A stretch of DNA of 64,000 nucleotides from Clostridium sp. JN-9. Its GTDB lineage: Bacteria; Bacillota; Clostridia; Clostridiales; Clostridiaceae. Within the stretch, counting starts at the first letter, position 1. The number at the start of each line of letters is the position of its first letter. Both the position numbers and the translations under genes were made by a program. Under the pieces are notes generated by a model that was not told where the DNA came from, searched no databases, and saw nothing but the letters and a program-made list of their open reading frames with translations. This document shows positions 52,821-62,079 of the stretch, piece after piece. The DNA lies in assembly GCF_004103695.1 (NCBI RefSeq), contig NZ_CP035280.1, positions 1,426,001-1,490,000 on the forward strand, in the 5' to 3' direction.

Positions 52821-54314
52821 ATGATAAAGTCCATTGATTTAGATTCTGTTGTTTTTATGGGTAAAGCATTAAAATCAATACCCATGGATTTTTGCCTTAA
52901 AAATAAGCTGATTCCATATAATATTCAAAAGGGAACACTTCAGGTTGCAGCTGATATAAACAATAAAGCTGTTAACATAGACGAATTAAAGTTTATTTAT
53001 GGAGGAGAAGTAGAGATTTTTCACGCAGACCCTGATCAAATCATTAATGCTATTAATGAAGTTTACGAAAAAGGCAAAGTTAATATTGCCATTGAAAATC
53101 TATCTTCTTTATATTTAAATGATAAATTAAAAGAGGATTTAAATATAAATTTAAATATAAATAGCTTCCCTTCTATTGACCTTACAGATTCAATAATTAA
53201 CTTGGCAATTCAGAGAAATGCAAGCGATATTCATATAGAACCTTACGAAAAATTTGCATTTATAAGATATAGAGTTGATGGAATACTCTATGAAGTGCTG
53301 AAAATACCTTTAAATATATATCCACTTTTGTGTACACGTATAAAGGTGCTGGCAAACATAAATATCAGCGAGAAAAGGCTGCCTCAGGATGGCAAAATAA
53401 CATATAAGAGCAGCAAACAATTTTTTGATTTAAGAGTATCTACATTACCCACAATTCATGGTGAAAAAATTGTAATAAGAATTCTATACAAATCAAAGGA
53501 TTTAATATCATTAAATAATCTAGGCTTTAGCGAAAAATCTGTTAATATAATCCGAAATATCTTAAAGTTTTCAAACGGTATAATACTGCTTACAGGACCC
53601 ACAGGAAGCGGAAAATCAACAACACTATATGCTATGTTAAATGAAATTGATAAGGTGAAGAAAAACATTATAACCATTGAAGATCCTGTGGAATATACAA
53701 TGGAAGGAATTAATCAGGTAAATGTAAACCCAAAGGCTAAGTTTACCTTTGCTGAGGGACTCAGGAGCATCCTGCGCCAGGATCCAGACGTAATCATGGT
53801 AGGTGAAATAAGAGACGAAGAAACTGCACAAATTGCCATAAGAGCTGCCATAACAGGGCACTTGGTTCTTTCAACTCTGCATACCAATAATGCCTTGGAT
53901 TCAATTTCAAGACTTGCAGACATGAAGGTGCCTCAGTACTTAATAGGCGATGCACTTGTAGGAATAATTGCACAAAGGTTAATACGAAAGCTGTGCAGCA
54001 GCTGTAAGGAAGAATATTTACCATCCTTAGAGGAAAGAACAATGCTTGGAATTGATAGCAATACCAAGTTATTTAAAAGCAGAGGCTGTGCAAAATGTTC
54101 AAATAAGGGCTATAAGGGAAGATGCGTAGTGTATGAGATATTTACTGTAGATGATGAACAACGATATTTAATTCAAAAAGGTAAATATGGAGAAGAACTT
54201 AAAAAATCTTACTATAAAGGCAATGTACTCAGCTTAAAGGATAACTGCCTTGAGCTTATAAAAAAGGGAGTAACTTCTTATGAAGAGTACATCAGAGTAA
54301 TTTATGCCAAGTAA
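52821..54314 (+). CDS. pilB: Type IV pilus assembly ATPase PilB
   Basis: 497 residues of the GspE/PilB family. N-terminal MshE-like region (about 1-110), ASDIHIEPYE (about 136-145), Walker A GPTGSGKSTTLYAM (about 259-272), DPDVIMVGEIRDEETAQIA (about 319-337), STLHTNNALDSISRL, and a CxxC zinc pair (CSSC and CAKC, about 394-432). It powers pilin polymerisation. AAGGGGG precedes ATG. Confidence 0.95.
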   Translation: MIKSIDLDSVVFMGKALKSIPMDFCLKNKLIPYNIQKGTLQVAADINNKAVNIDELKFIYGGEVEIFHADPDQIINAINEVYEKGKVNIAIENLSSLYLNDKLKEDLNINLNINSFPSIDLTDSIINLAIQRNASDIHIEPYEKFAFIRYRVDGILYEVLKIPLNIYPLLCTRIKVLANINISEKRLPQDGKITYKSSKQFFDLRVSTLPTIHGEKIVIRILYKSKDLISLNNLGFSEKSVNIIRNILKFSNGIILLTGPTGSGKSTTLYAMLNEIDKVKKNIITIEDPVEYTMEGINQVNVNPKAKFTFAEGLRSILRQDPDVIMVGEIRDEETAQIAIRAAITGHLVLSTLHTNNALDSISRLADMKVPQYLIGDALVGIIAQRLIRKLCSSCKEEYLPSLEERTMLGIDSNTKLFKSRGCAKCSNKGYKGRCVVYEIFTVDDEQRYLIQKGKYGEELKKSYYKGNVLSLKDNCLELIKKGVTSYEEYIRVIYAK

Positions 54315-54334
54315 CATTTAAAGGGGAGATCTTT

Positions 54335-55519
54335 ATTTTTCAATATAAGGCTTTAAATTGCAAAGGTGATGTAATTAGAGGACAGTATACTGGAGAAGAT
54401 ATTATTAACTTGAGGAAAATACTTAAAGATAATGAATATTATTTAATAAATTACAAAAACGTAAATTCAAATATTTTAAAAGGAAGAAAAGCTAGCGTAA
54501 AAGAAATATGTATTTTCTGCAGTAATCTGGCAATAATGTTGAAATCAGGCATATCAATTTTAAGCGCAGTAAATTTCTGCGCTTCTGAAAGTACTAATAA
54601 TACAATGAAAAGCATTTTAAAGTCAATAAGTATTGATTTAAGCGGTGGGAAAAGCTTTTATGAATGCATAAAAGTGAGAAAAGGATATTTCCCAATATTT
54701 ATGATTGAAATGATAAACGTAGGAGAAAACAGCGGCAGTCTGGATAAAGTATTAGAAAAATTAATTGAATATTACAGCACAGAAAATGAATTTAAACAAA
54801 AATTGATAAATACACTGCTGTATCCGGCAATGGTATGTATAATTGGATTTTTTATACTGATGTTTGTGATAAAAAGCATAGTACCCCAATTGCTGAATAC
54901 AGTAAATGATTTAGGTGGTGAAATTCCGCCCATTACAAAAAAACTAATTACTACAATATCTTTTTTAAATAGGGCTTCGATACCATTTTTTCTAGCAGTT
55001 ATATTTTTAATCATACTATCCAGAATTATGCATAAAAACGAAAAATTAATTTTATTAAAACACAAATTAATATTAAAGATTCCAGTTTTAAAAAAATTAA
55101 TAGAAAAAATAATATTAAATAAATTTTGCATTACTTTAAATATGCTGCTGGATTCAGGGTTAGATATTATTTCTTCTCTATACATTGTGAAAAATGTTAT
55201 GGGAAATAAGGTGTTTGAAAAAAGCATTGATGAATGCATCATTAGTTTAAAGCAGGGTGAAAGTGTTCATTACGCTATTTCTCACAGCAGATTTAATAAT
55301 AAACTGTTTTTAAATCTGATTAAAATAGGAGAAGAAACGGGAAGCCTGGAAAATTCCTTTAAAAGAGCTTCAGATATAATCTCAGCTCAGATAAAGGAAA
55401 AGCTGAATATATTCAGCACAGTTCTACAGCCCATATTACTAATAGCTATAGCAGCTGTTATTGGAACAGTGATTTTCTCAGTAATGGCTCCTATGTTTAG
55501 CATTATGGACAAAATCTAA
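54335..55519 (+). CDS. pilC: Type IV pilus platform protein PilC (probable ATT start)
   Basis: About 394 residues if begun at ATT 54335, or 369 from TTG 54410. The extra codons read FQYKALNCKGDVIRGQYTGED, the conserved PilC/GspF N-terminus, and AGGGGAG lies six bases before the ATT. No ATG, GTG or TTG exists at that end of the frame. The two GspF domains have helices near 185-205, 235-255 and 365-385 and the motifs FCSNLAIMLKSGISIL and VGENSGSLDKVLEKL (repeated as IGEETGSLENSF). It is the inner-membrane base of the pilus. Confidence 0.88.
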   Translation: MFQYKALNCKGDVIRGQYTGEDIINLRKILKDNEYYLINYKNVNSNILKGRKASVKEICIFCSNLAIMLKSGISILSAVNFCASESTNNTMKSILKSISIDLSGGKSFYECIKVRKGYFPIFMIEMINVGENSGSLDKVLEKLIEYYSTENEFKQKLINTLLYPAMVCIIGFFILMFVIKSIVPQLLNTVNDLGGEIPPITKKLITTISFLNRASIPFFLAVIFLIILSRIMHKNEKLILLKHKLILKIPVLKKLIEKIILNKFCITLNMLLDSGLDIISSLYIVKNVMGNKVFEKSIDECIISLKQGESVHYAISHSRFNNKLFLNLIKIGEETGSLENSFKRASDIISAQIKEKLNIFSTVLQPILLIAIAAVIGTVIFSVMAPMFSIMDKI

Positions 55520-55548
55520 AATTTAATAAAAAATTGGAGGAAATAATA

Positions 55549-55968
55549 ATGAAAAATAAAAAGAAAAAAGGATTTACTCTTATAGAAATTATGGTAGCTG
55601 TTGCAATAATGCTGGTGCTTATGGGATTTCTCGTACCAAAATTAGCAGGTTACAGGGCAAAAGCCATGGAAGTAAAGGCAATTAACACAGGGAAACAGAT
55701 ATATTCAGCTGCTATGACAAGCTACAGTATGACAAATGGAGAATTTAAAGAAGATGATGTTAAAAAGGTTATAACTGATACCACTGGTATTGAAAAAACA
55801 GAAGCCAGTTCAGTAGACACCAAAAATGATATTACTATTTTATATTCATCTGATTCAAACAAGTATTCTGTAATTATTGATGTTTCAGGAAATACTTATA
55901 TTGTAAAGGACGGAACAGGCAAAGAATTATTCACTAATGCTCTTGCAACTGCTGAAGAAAAACAGTAG
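55549..55968 (+). CDS. Major-type prepilin (PilA/ComGC-like)
   Basis: 139 residues from ATG 55549 after GGAGG. The type III signal is KNKKKKG^FTLIEIMVAVAIMLVL, cut after Gly by a prepilin peptidase; Glu5 is present. The globular part (about 45-139) has no cysteines and a typical short helix plus strands. It is probably the main pilus subunit as it follows pilC directly. Confidence 0.92.
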   Translation: MKNKKKKGFTLIEIMVAVAIMLVLMGFLVPKLAGYRAKAMEVKAINTGKQIYSAAMTSYSMTNGEFKEDDVKKVITDTTGIEKTEASSVDTKNDITILYSSDSNKYSVIIDVSGNTYIVKDGTGKELFTNALATAEEKQ

Positions 55969-56073
55969 TGACTTTGCCTTAAGGCAAGGCCACTATTCAA
56001 GGATTTTCAGCGTAGCTGAAAATCCACCTTCTTTAATCTTTAATCTTTGTTCTTTAATCTTTAATCTTTAGCA
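55969..56073 (+). repeat. Hairpin-heptad repeat element 9, inside the pilus operon
   Basis: A palindrome TTGCCTTAAGGCAA (55974-55987), hairpin GGATTTTCAGC-GTA-GCTGAAAATCC (56001-56025), then six phased heptads (CTTTAAT, CTTTAAT, CTTTGTT, CTTTAAT, CTTTAAT, CTTTAGC; 56031-56072). It separates the first prepilin from the minor prepilins. Confidence 0.8.
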
Positions 56074-56089
56074 TTGGGGTGTTTAGCCT

Positions 56090-56533
56090 GTGAACAAAGG
56101 GTTTACATTAATAGAACTAATGATTTCTATAAGCATAATATTAATTTTAATGACATTTACATTTACAACATATAGTGGATTTAATAGAACTGTAAATAAA
56201 ATGGATGTGGATTTTTTCAGCAATTCAATGGTTAACTTTATTAATAACTCAAAACAATACAGCAGAATTAATAACTGCAGTACGAATATTACCTTTGATA
56301 CAGAAAATAAAAAAATATATTTATCGGATAATAATAAAATTGTTAAAAGATTATATGTTCCAAAAGGATTTAAATTAAATACTGTTAATACATCTAAAGG
56401 CAAAGATAAAATCTACATTGACAACAGGGGAGTTACCACAGATGCATGTACCATTAGTTATTTAGATAGAATGGGAGGATGGCACAATATATCTATATGT
56501 GTTGGAAGTGCTTATGCAGAAATCAAGAATTAA
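56090..56533 (+). CDS. Minor prepilin (type IV pilin-like), 1
   Basis: 147 residues from GTG 56090. Type III signal MNKG^FTLIELMISISIILIL at the very N-terminus, then a globular domain with two cysteines (about 64 and 120) in pseudopilin style (GspH-like). GGGGTG is upstream. The next gene begins before this one ends. Confidence 0.87.
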   Translation: MNKGFTLIELMISISIILILMTFTFTTYSGFNRTVNKMDVDFFSNSMVNFINNSKQYSRINNCSTNITFDTENKKIYLSDNNKIVKRLYVPKGFKLNTVNTSKGKDKIYIDNRGVTTDACTISYLDRMGGWHNISICVGSAYAEIKN

Positions 56534-56957
56534 AAAGGGATTTTCCTTAATTGAAGTTTTATGTGCATTTATGATTTTTTCAATTGTTTTTACAGGAGTT
56601 ATGAAGATTATGCTTAATGCACTGGAATTAAAAAAGCAAAATGAATTAATGAAAAATCAAAGTGAGTTTTTGTATGCAGTTAAATATAACATTATGTACA
56701 ACATAAGTTACGATAATCTTTTGTATATTTATGATTGTGGAAAGAAAAACATTAATGGCAATAAGCTTACACTGGATTATATTAAAGACCATGGATTAGA
56801 GGAAATCTTAAGTAATAATACTGACTACATTTTGCCCTATGGAATTATGGAAATAGAAAAGGGAGAGGTATTAAAAGTTAATGTGAAAATTGTAAATAGT
56901 GAAAAAAACAATAAGAAAAATTTAAATATAACTTTTTATAAGGGTAAAAATTTATGA
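56514..56957 (+). CDS. Minor prepilin (type IV pilin-like), 2
   Basis: 147 residues from ATG 56514, overlapping the previous gene by 20 bases. Signal SRIKKG^FSLIEVLCAFMIF, resembling PilV/GspI-type minor pilins. An upstream in-frame GTG is possible but less likely. Confidence 0.85.
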   Translation: MQKSRIKKGFSLIEVLCAFMIFSIVFTGVMKIMLNALELKKQNELMKNQSEFLYAVKYNIMYNISYDNLLYIYDCGKKNINGNKLTLDYIKDHGLEEILSNNTDYILPYGIMEIEKGEVLKVNVKIVNSEKNNKKNLNITFYKGKNL

Positions 56958-57394
56958 AAAGAGGATTTACTATTATTGAGGTATTAATTTCACTGTCCAT
57001 ATTAAGTATGCTTCTGCTGTCTGAATTTAAGGTTATGGAGAGATATTTAACCATGTACAATAAAGAAAATAAACAATCAAGAAGCGAGTTTTATTCTAAT
57101 GAAGCTATTGAATTTATTGACGAGCAGATTGGTGAATGCAGATCAATAAGCTGTGATAGCAATAAAATTAAATTTAATTATGGGGACCCATTGACTAATA
57201 ATTGGATAAAAATAAATCCTTCAGGATATCTTGCAATTTATTATGGAGGTGAGTCTTCATCATCAAACAATGTAATACTTAGAGGAGTAAGTGACTTTAA
57301 AGTTAAGGCAGTAAATAAGGTAATATATATAACTATTGTATTAAACAATAATTATGAGGTGAAAAGGTGCATTTCTACAGAAAAAATACAGTAA
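56954..57394 (+). CDS. Minor prepilin (type IV pilin-like), 3
   Basis: 146 residues, ATGA overlap with the previous gene. Signal MKRG^FTIIEVLISLSILSML and a PilW/GspJ-like body. It ends within the next gene by 28 bases. Confidence 0.86.
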   Translation: MKRGFTIIEVLISLSILSMLLLSEFKVMERYLTMYNKENKQSRSEFYSNEAIEFIDEQIGECRSISCDSNKIKFNYGDPLTNNWIKINPSGYLAIYYGGESSSSNNVILRGVSDFKVKAVNKVIYITIVLNNNYEVKRCISTEKIQ

Positions 57395-57822
57395 AAAATG
57401 GCTCTATTATAATTTATACATTAATTGCATGTTCAATATGCTTTAGCTGTGCAATATACTGTTTTAAAATTGAACTGCAGAAATATGAAAATAATAACAG
57501 GATGTTATCTATAAGGTTATCTAATACACAGTATGAGGAGTGCAGAGAATTTTTACTTACATATGTTTATAATTATCTTAATGAAAATATTGAATTAAAA
57601 AATAGTGAAAATCTGAATAATTTCATAGCAAATATTCCAGATGGGTACACAATAAGCTATAAAAATTCCTATGTTAAATATAATCTGTCAAAAACATGTT
57701 TTGTAATAAATAGTTATGTCGATGATTATATTCATAGGGAGGATTACTATAATGTATATATTCTTGACAGCAGTATAAGGTTTAAGTTTCAGGACACAAA
57801 GTATGTGGAAGGGAGAATATGA
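57367..57822 (+). CDS. Probable PilX-like minor pilus protein
   Basis: 151 residues from GTG 57367. KNG followed by SIIIYTLIACSICFSCAIYCF (about 12-32) resembles the glycine-serine start of PilX/GspK-type minor pilins, but lacks the usual Glu5. Position after three prepilins supports this. Rest unrecognised. Confidence 0.65.
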   Translation: MHFYRKNTVKNGSIIIYTLIACSICFSCAIYCFKIELQKYENNNRMLSIRLSNTQYEECREFLLTYVYNYLNENIELKNSENLNNFIANIPDGYTISYKNSYVKYNLSKTCFVINSYVDDYIHREDYYNVYILDSSIRFKFQDTKYVEGRI

Positions 57823-58566
57823 ATGTTACTAAATTCTACATTAATATTACTGGAAAAGGATAATATAATCTGTAATGAAATTAGAAAAGGTATTTTTATA
57901 AAAAAATTAAAGATTAAAAAAAGTTATGAAATAAAAAATAGTAATTTTAAGCAGTTAAAAATTAAAAGTAAAAATGTATCATTTATTATTTTAGGAGAAA
58001 AGATATTTATAAAGAGGATGAGTCTTCCTAAAATTAATAAAAATATTAAAAAGGAGCTCATAATTAATGAACTTGGAAGCTATTGCAGTAATGATAATCA
58101 TTTATTATTTTCTTATGAAAGGGAAAATGTTCATGAAAAAAATGAAGATGTAATAGTATATAGCTTAAATTATGCAGGAGTCAGCAGTATTAACAGTGCC
58201 ATGGATGTAAATAAAAAAATTAAGGGTGTTTTTCTTATTCAGTTTATATATTTAAATTTTTACAGTAAAAAAATTAAAGAACATGATTATATACTTTCTT
58301 TTGTATTTAATTCAAAACTTTATATCTTGATAGTAAACAATAACAAACTTGTTTATAACGCTGTAGAAGATTTTTATGAAACAAAGGGTTTATCTGATTT
58401 ATTGTATGTCAATATAAAAAAATGCCAGCAGGTTTCCATGACATGGCCAATTTATTTGGTAAGGGAACAATCTATCAATGAAAATGCTATTAGTACCAAT
58501 GATTATCCACTTATATTTTTGGAAAAACTGCAGATAAATGAATTATTCATGGAAGCAGATAGGTGA
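57823..58566 (+). CDS. Probable PilM-like pilus assembly protein
   Basis: 247 residues, cytoplasmic, no membrane helix. SFIILGEKIFIKRMSLPKI (about 46-65) is like the PilM stretch that precedes LPxM, followed by NELGSY. The actin-like ATP-binding motifs are weak. The call rests on its place before PilN- and PilO-like genes. Confidence 0.6.
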   Translation: MLLNSTLILLEKDNIICNEIRKGIFIKKLKIKKSYEIKNSNFKQLKIKSKNVSFIILGEKIFIKRMSLPKINKNIKKELIINELGSYCSNDNHLLFSYERENVHEKNEDVIVYSLNYAGVSSINSAMDVNKKIKGVFLIQFIYLNFYSKKIKEHDYILSFVFNSKLYILIVNNNKLVYNAVEDFYETKGLSDLLYVNIKKCQQVSMTWPIYLVREQSINENAISTNDYPLIFLEKLQINELFMEADR

Positions 58567-58570
58567 TATC

Positions 58571-59023
58571 ATGAACAATTATAACTTTATCCCAATGTGG
58601 TATGAGAAACAGCAAAAAGAAAAAAAGATAAAACTTTTAAAGAATGCTGCTGCAATTATTTTGTTTATTGATATAGTTCTATTTGATTTATCTTATTATG
58701 GAATGCATGAAATAAATTCAATAGATAAAGAAATAGGCAAAGCTAGAGATACCATGGAGGCAAAATATAAACAAAGTAATTTAAAATCCAGGAATATATC
58801 TTCTCTAGAAACCTTAAAAAAGTTTTACAGCTATCCTTATATATATAATAAATGCAGCTGGATTAATATAAAAAATAAGGAAGTGGAAGCAGAAATTAAA
58901 ATTGACAGTGAAGATGATTATTACAATTTAATAAGATTTCTTGATGATACTAAGGGTGTAAAAATTAAGTATATCTCACCTGTAGAAAATAACTTGATGA
59001 AATTAATCATTGATTTAGGATAA
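58571..59023 (+). CDS. Probable PilN-like pilus assembly protein
   Basis: 150 residues from ATG 58571 after AGGTGAT. A short cytoplasmic tail with YNFIPMWYEKQQKEKK (like the INLLPW-type PilN tail), one membrane helix (about 24-42), a coiled coil, and a small alpha/beta outer domain ending in the ISPVENNLMKLIIDL strand. Confidence 0.65.
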   Translation: MNNYNFIPMWYEKQQKEKKIKLLKNAAAIILFIDIVLFDLSYYGMHEINSIDKEIGKARDTMEAKYKQSNLKSRNISSLETLKKFYSYPYIYNKCSWINIKNKEVEAEIKIDSEDDYYNLIRFLDDTKGVKIKYISPVENNLMKLIIDLG

Positions 59024-59034
59024 GGAAATTTAAT

Positions 59035-59445
59035 ATGAAAAGTGAAAAAACAGTTATAACAGCCTTTATAATTTTGAGTATACTTTTTGTACTGCTTATT
59101 GGTAATAATATTAGGGTTTATCATAATATAAAAAATAAAAAAATCACTTTAAAAAATTATACAAAGGTTCAACAGATAAATGAAAATAAATTCGGATACA
59201 GAGAATTAATGGATAATATTACTGAATATGATGAAATTAAGGTGATATCTATGGGAAAGCTGACCAATAATAACAGCGTAAATATTAAGTTTACTTATAA
59301 TATAAATAAGGGTTCTATGAATGATGAATTTAATAAAATTAAGAAATGGAATAATATCCGTAATATAAATAACATTGAAATTAACATGAAAGACAATGAT
59401 AAATGGTATGGGTTATTTGATATGGATTTTATTATTAATAAATAA
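59035..59445 (+). CDS. Probable PilO-like pilus assembly protein
   Basis: 136 residues: one N-terminal helix (about 6-25) and an outside domain rich in strands (KVISMGKLTNNNSVNIKFTYNI). It is short for PilO. The call rests on order PilM-N-O and topology; sequence likeness is weak. Confidence 0.5.
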   Translation: MKSEKTVITAFIILSILFVLLIGNNIRVYHNIKNKKITLKNYTKVQQINENKFGYRELMDNITEYDEIKVISMGKLTNNNSVNIKFTYNINKGSMNDEFNKIKKWNNIRNINNIEINMKDNDKWYGLFDMDFIINK

Positions 59446-59505
59446 GCTAATACTGCATTTATTATTGTATAATAATATTATTAATTTATTTATAAGAGGA
59501 TACAA

Positions 59506-60012
59506 ATGTTTAATAATGTAATATTAATTGGTATGCCTGGAAGCGGGAAAAGTACCATAGGCAGGCTTCTAAGCAGTAAACTTTCATATGGCTTTTATGA
59601 TACTGATAAAGCCATTGAATTAAATGAAAATATGACTATTGAGGAAATGTTTGAATTGAAAGGTGAGATTTATTTCAGAGAAAAAGAAAGAATGCTCATA
59701 AATGATTTACTTAAAATGAATAAATATGTTATTTCAACTGGAGGAGGAATGCCCATATATTTTGATAATTTAAAAAGGCTGAAGAAAACAGGTATTACTG
59801 TTTTTATTAATTCTTCATTGGAGGTCTTAATAAAAAGAAGTCCTAATTTGAATAACAGACCTCTTTTAAAAGACTATGCTGAAAAAAATATGAGAAGTTT
59901 GTATTATGAAAGAATTAATATTTATAATCAATGTGATATTATTGTTCAGGACAATGGTTATAATGCTGACTATATTGCAGAGGCAATAACAAAAAAGCTT
60001 TTTAAATATTAA
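59506..60012 (+). CDS. aroK: Shikimate kinase
   Basis: 168 residues. Walker A GMPGSGKSTIGRLL (about 8-21), DTDKAIE (about 32-38), ISTGGGMP (about 77-84) and the RNRPLL-like lid NNRPLLKDYAE. It phosphorylates shikimate, feeding aroA at 39.5 kb. TATAATA and AAGAGG precede it, so it likely has its own promoter. Confidence 0.96.
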   Translation: MFNNVILIGMPGSGKSTIGRLLSSKLSYGFYDTDKAIELNENMTIEEMFELKGEIYFREKERMLINDLLKMNKYVISTGGGMPIYFDNLKRLKKTGITVFINSSLEVLIKRSPNLNNRPLLKDYAEKNMRSLYYERINIYNQCDIIVQDNGYNADYIAEAITKKLFKY

Positions 60013-60044
60013 ATTAATGTAAATAGTATAATTTATAAAATATA

Positions 60045-60124
60045 AAGGCTAATTATATTTGCAAATAGCCTTAACATTTGGTAAAATAACATTGGTAACT
60101 ACTGTAGAAATTTTTGGTACAGTA
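60045..60124 (+). promoter_or_regulatory. aroK 3-prime hairpin and dyad before the peptidase gene
   Basis: AAGGCTA (60045-60051) and TAGCCTT (60066-60072) form a weak hairpin without a T-run. TACTGTA (60100-60106) and TACAGTA (60118-60124) form a perfect 7-bp dyad upstream of the next gene that could be an operator. Confidence 0.35.
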
Positions 60125-60179
60125 ATATTTTTTTGTATATGTTAAAAAATATACAAAAAAAGATTTGGGGGAAAAACAT

Positions 60180-61253
60180 ATGTATGATGAAAGAATGAAA
60201 AAACTTAGAAGTGCAATGAAATCAAAAGGTTTAGATGGTGTCTTTTTAATTGGAGATTACAATAGAAATTATGTCAGTGGATTTACTGGTGATGAAAGCT
60301 TTGCTTTAATAACATCAGAGAAAGCATTCTTTATAACAGATTCCAGATTTACTCAGCAGGCAAAGCAGGAAGTACATGGTTTCCAATGCCTGGAGTACAG
60401 TAAAAATACAACAATTGCAGATTTTACAGCTGATTTAGTAAAAAAAGAAAATATTAAAAAGCTTGGCTTTGAAGAAGATATCGTATCATTTAGTACATAT
60501 TCATTATATAAAAGTAAATTGGGCTGTGAATTAGTTCCTATGGAAGGCATTATTGAAAAAATCAGGGAAATAAAGGATCATACTGAATTAGAAGCAATAA
60601 AAGCAGCTGCAGCTATTGCTGATAAGGCATTTGATCATATGCTTAAATTCATTAAAGCCGGAATGACTGAAAGGGAAGTTGGACTTGAATTAGAGTTCTT
60701 CATGAAAAAAAGTGGAGCAAAAGAACTGTCTTTCCCATCAATTGTTGCATCAGGAGTAAGATCCAGTCTGCCTCACGGTCAGGCTACAAGTAAAGTAATT
60801 AATAATGGGGAATTTTTAACATTGGATTATGGCTGCGTGTATAATGGATACTGCAGTGACATGACAAGAACTATTGTAATTGGCAAGCCATCAGAGAAAA
60901 TGGTAGAAATATATAATATTGTTCTTGAAGCAAATAACAGAGCCTTAAAGGCATATAAAGCTGGTGTCCCATGTATTGATGTAGACAATGTTGCCAGAGA
61001 TTATATAACTGAAAAGGGATATGGAAAAAATTTCGGACATAGTCTTGGTCATGGAGTTGGCAGACAGATACATGAAGCTCCTACAATAGGATACAGGAAT
61101 GCATCATTATTAAAAGCAGGCATGGTTGTTACTGATGAACCAGGTATTTATATTCCTGATTTTGGAGGAGTAAGAATTGAGGACTTACTGCTTGTAACAG
61201 ATGATAAGTGTGAAGTAATATCTAAATCACCAAAGCAACTTATATGTATATAA
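60180..61253 (+). CDS. Xaa-Pro peptidase (M24B family)
   Basis: 357 residues from ATG 60180, eight bases after GGGGG; TTG 60165 lies before the site. N-terminal creatinase-like domain (about 1-120), then the pita-bread domain with metal ligands in LDYGCVYNGYCSDMTRT, GHSLGHGVGRQIHEAP, TDEPGIYIPDFGGVRIED. It removes residues before proline. Usual neighbour of efp. Confidence 0.95.
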   Translation: MYDERMKKLRSAMKSKGLDGVFLIGDYNRNYVSGFTGDESFALITSEKAFFITDSRFTQQAKQEVHGFQCLEYSKNTTIADFTADLVKKENIKKLGFEEDIVSFSTYSLYKSKLGCELVPMEGIIEKIREIKDHTELEAIKAAAAIADKAFDHMLKFIKAGMTEREVGLELEFFMKKSGAKELSFPSIVASGVRSSLPHGQATSKVINNGEFLTLDYGCVYNGYCSDMTRTIVIGKPSEKMVEIYNIVLEANNRALKAYKAGVPCIDVDNVARDYITEKGYGKNFGHSLGHGVGRQIHEAPTIGYRNASLLKAGMVVTDEPGIYIPDFGGVRIEDLLLVTDDKCEVISKSPKQLICI

Positions 61254-61308
61254 CTACCTTAACTAGGTATAATATAAATGAATCATTAGATTTTGGAGGG
61301 ATACTCGT

Positions 61309-61866
61309 ATGATATCAGCAGGAGAGATAAGAAAAGGAACCACATTCGAATTGGATGGACAAGTTTTCACAGTAGTGGATTTTTTACATGTTAAACCTGG
61401 AAAAGGAGCAGCATTTGTAAGAACAAAATTAAGAAATGTTATTTCTGGAGGAGTTACAGATAGAACTTTCAATCCAACTGAGAAACTTCAAGAAGCAGTT
61501 ATTGAAAGAAAAGAAATGCAGTATTTATATTCAGATGGTGAATTATATTACTTCATGGATCAAGAGACTTTTGAACAAATTCCATTAAATTATGAAAAAG
61601 TTGAAAATGCAATTAAATTTTTGAAAGAAAATATGAATGCAATAATCAAGTTTTATAAGGGCGAAGCTTTTTCAGTTGAAGCTCCTAACTTTGTAGAGTT
61701 ACTTATTACCCATACAGAACCTGGAGCAAAGGGAAATACAACAAATAACGTATTAAAGCCAGCTACTGTTGAAACTGGAGCAGTTGTGAATGTTCCTTTA
61801 TTTGTTAATGAAGGAGAAATGATCAGAATTGACACCAGAACTGGTGAATACATGGAAAGAGTTTAA
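61309..61866 (+). CDS. efp: Translation elongation factor P
   Basis: 185 residues, three beta domains. [43 protein letters not shown] places the modified-loop Lys in KPGKGAAF (about 29-36); C-terminal [17 protein letters not shown] is the family signature. It rescues ribosomes stalled at polyproline. Own ribosome site GGAGGG. Confidence 0.98.
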   Translation: MISAGEIRKGTTFELDGQVFTVVDFLHVKPGKGAAFVRTKLRNVISGGVTDRTFNPTEKLQEAVIERKEMQYLYSDGELYYFMDQETFEQIPLNYEKVENAIKFLKENMNAIIKFYKGEAFSVEAPNFVELLITHTEPGAKGNTTNNVLKPATVETGAVVNVPLFVNEGEMIRIDTRTGEYMERV

Positions 61867-61921
61867 TAATTTAATACCGCACGAATAAATTAGTTATTTT
61901 ATGTGAACATTATAAATAAGC

Positions 61922-61956
61922 ATATTCTCCTTAGACTGCTAGGGAGAATATTTTAT
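61922..61956 (+). terminator. efp terminator
   Basis: ATATTCTCC (61922-61930) pairs with GGAGAATAT (61943-61951), T-rich tail. Confidence 0.8.
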
Positions 61957-62079
61957 TAATTAGTACTTTGCATTAAAAACATTACATTATGCCGAGCAAA
62001 ATATCGAATCATCAACGATTTTTGAGAGAGCAGAGTGTATTATGTTTTTGCAAAGGATATAAAAAAGGAAGTGAATTTA

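Noticed and set aside
54772-55242. Minus-strand 156-codon frame inside pilC
   Set aside because: Antisense shadow of a clear GspF-family gene.
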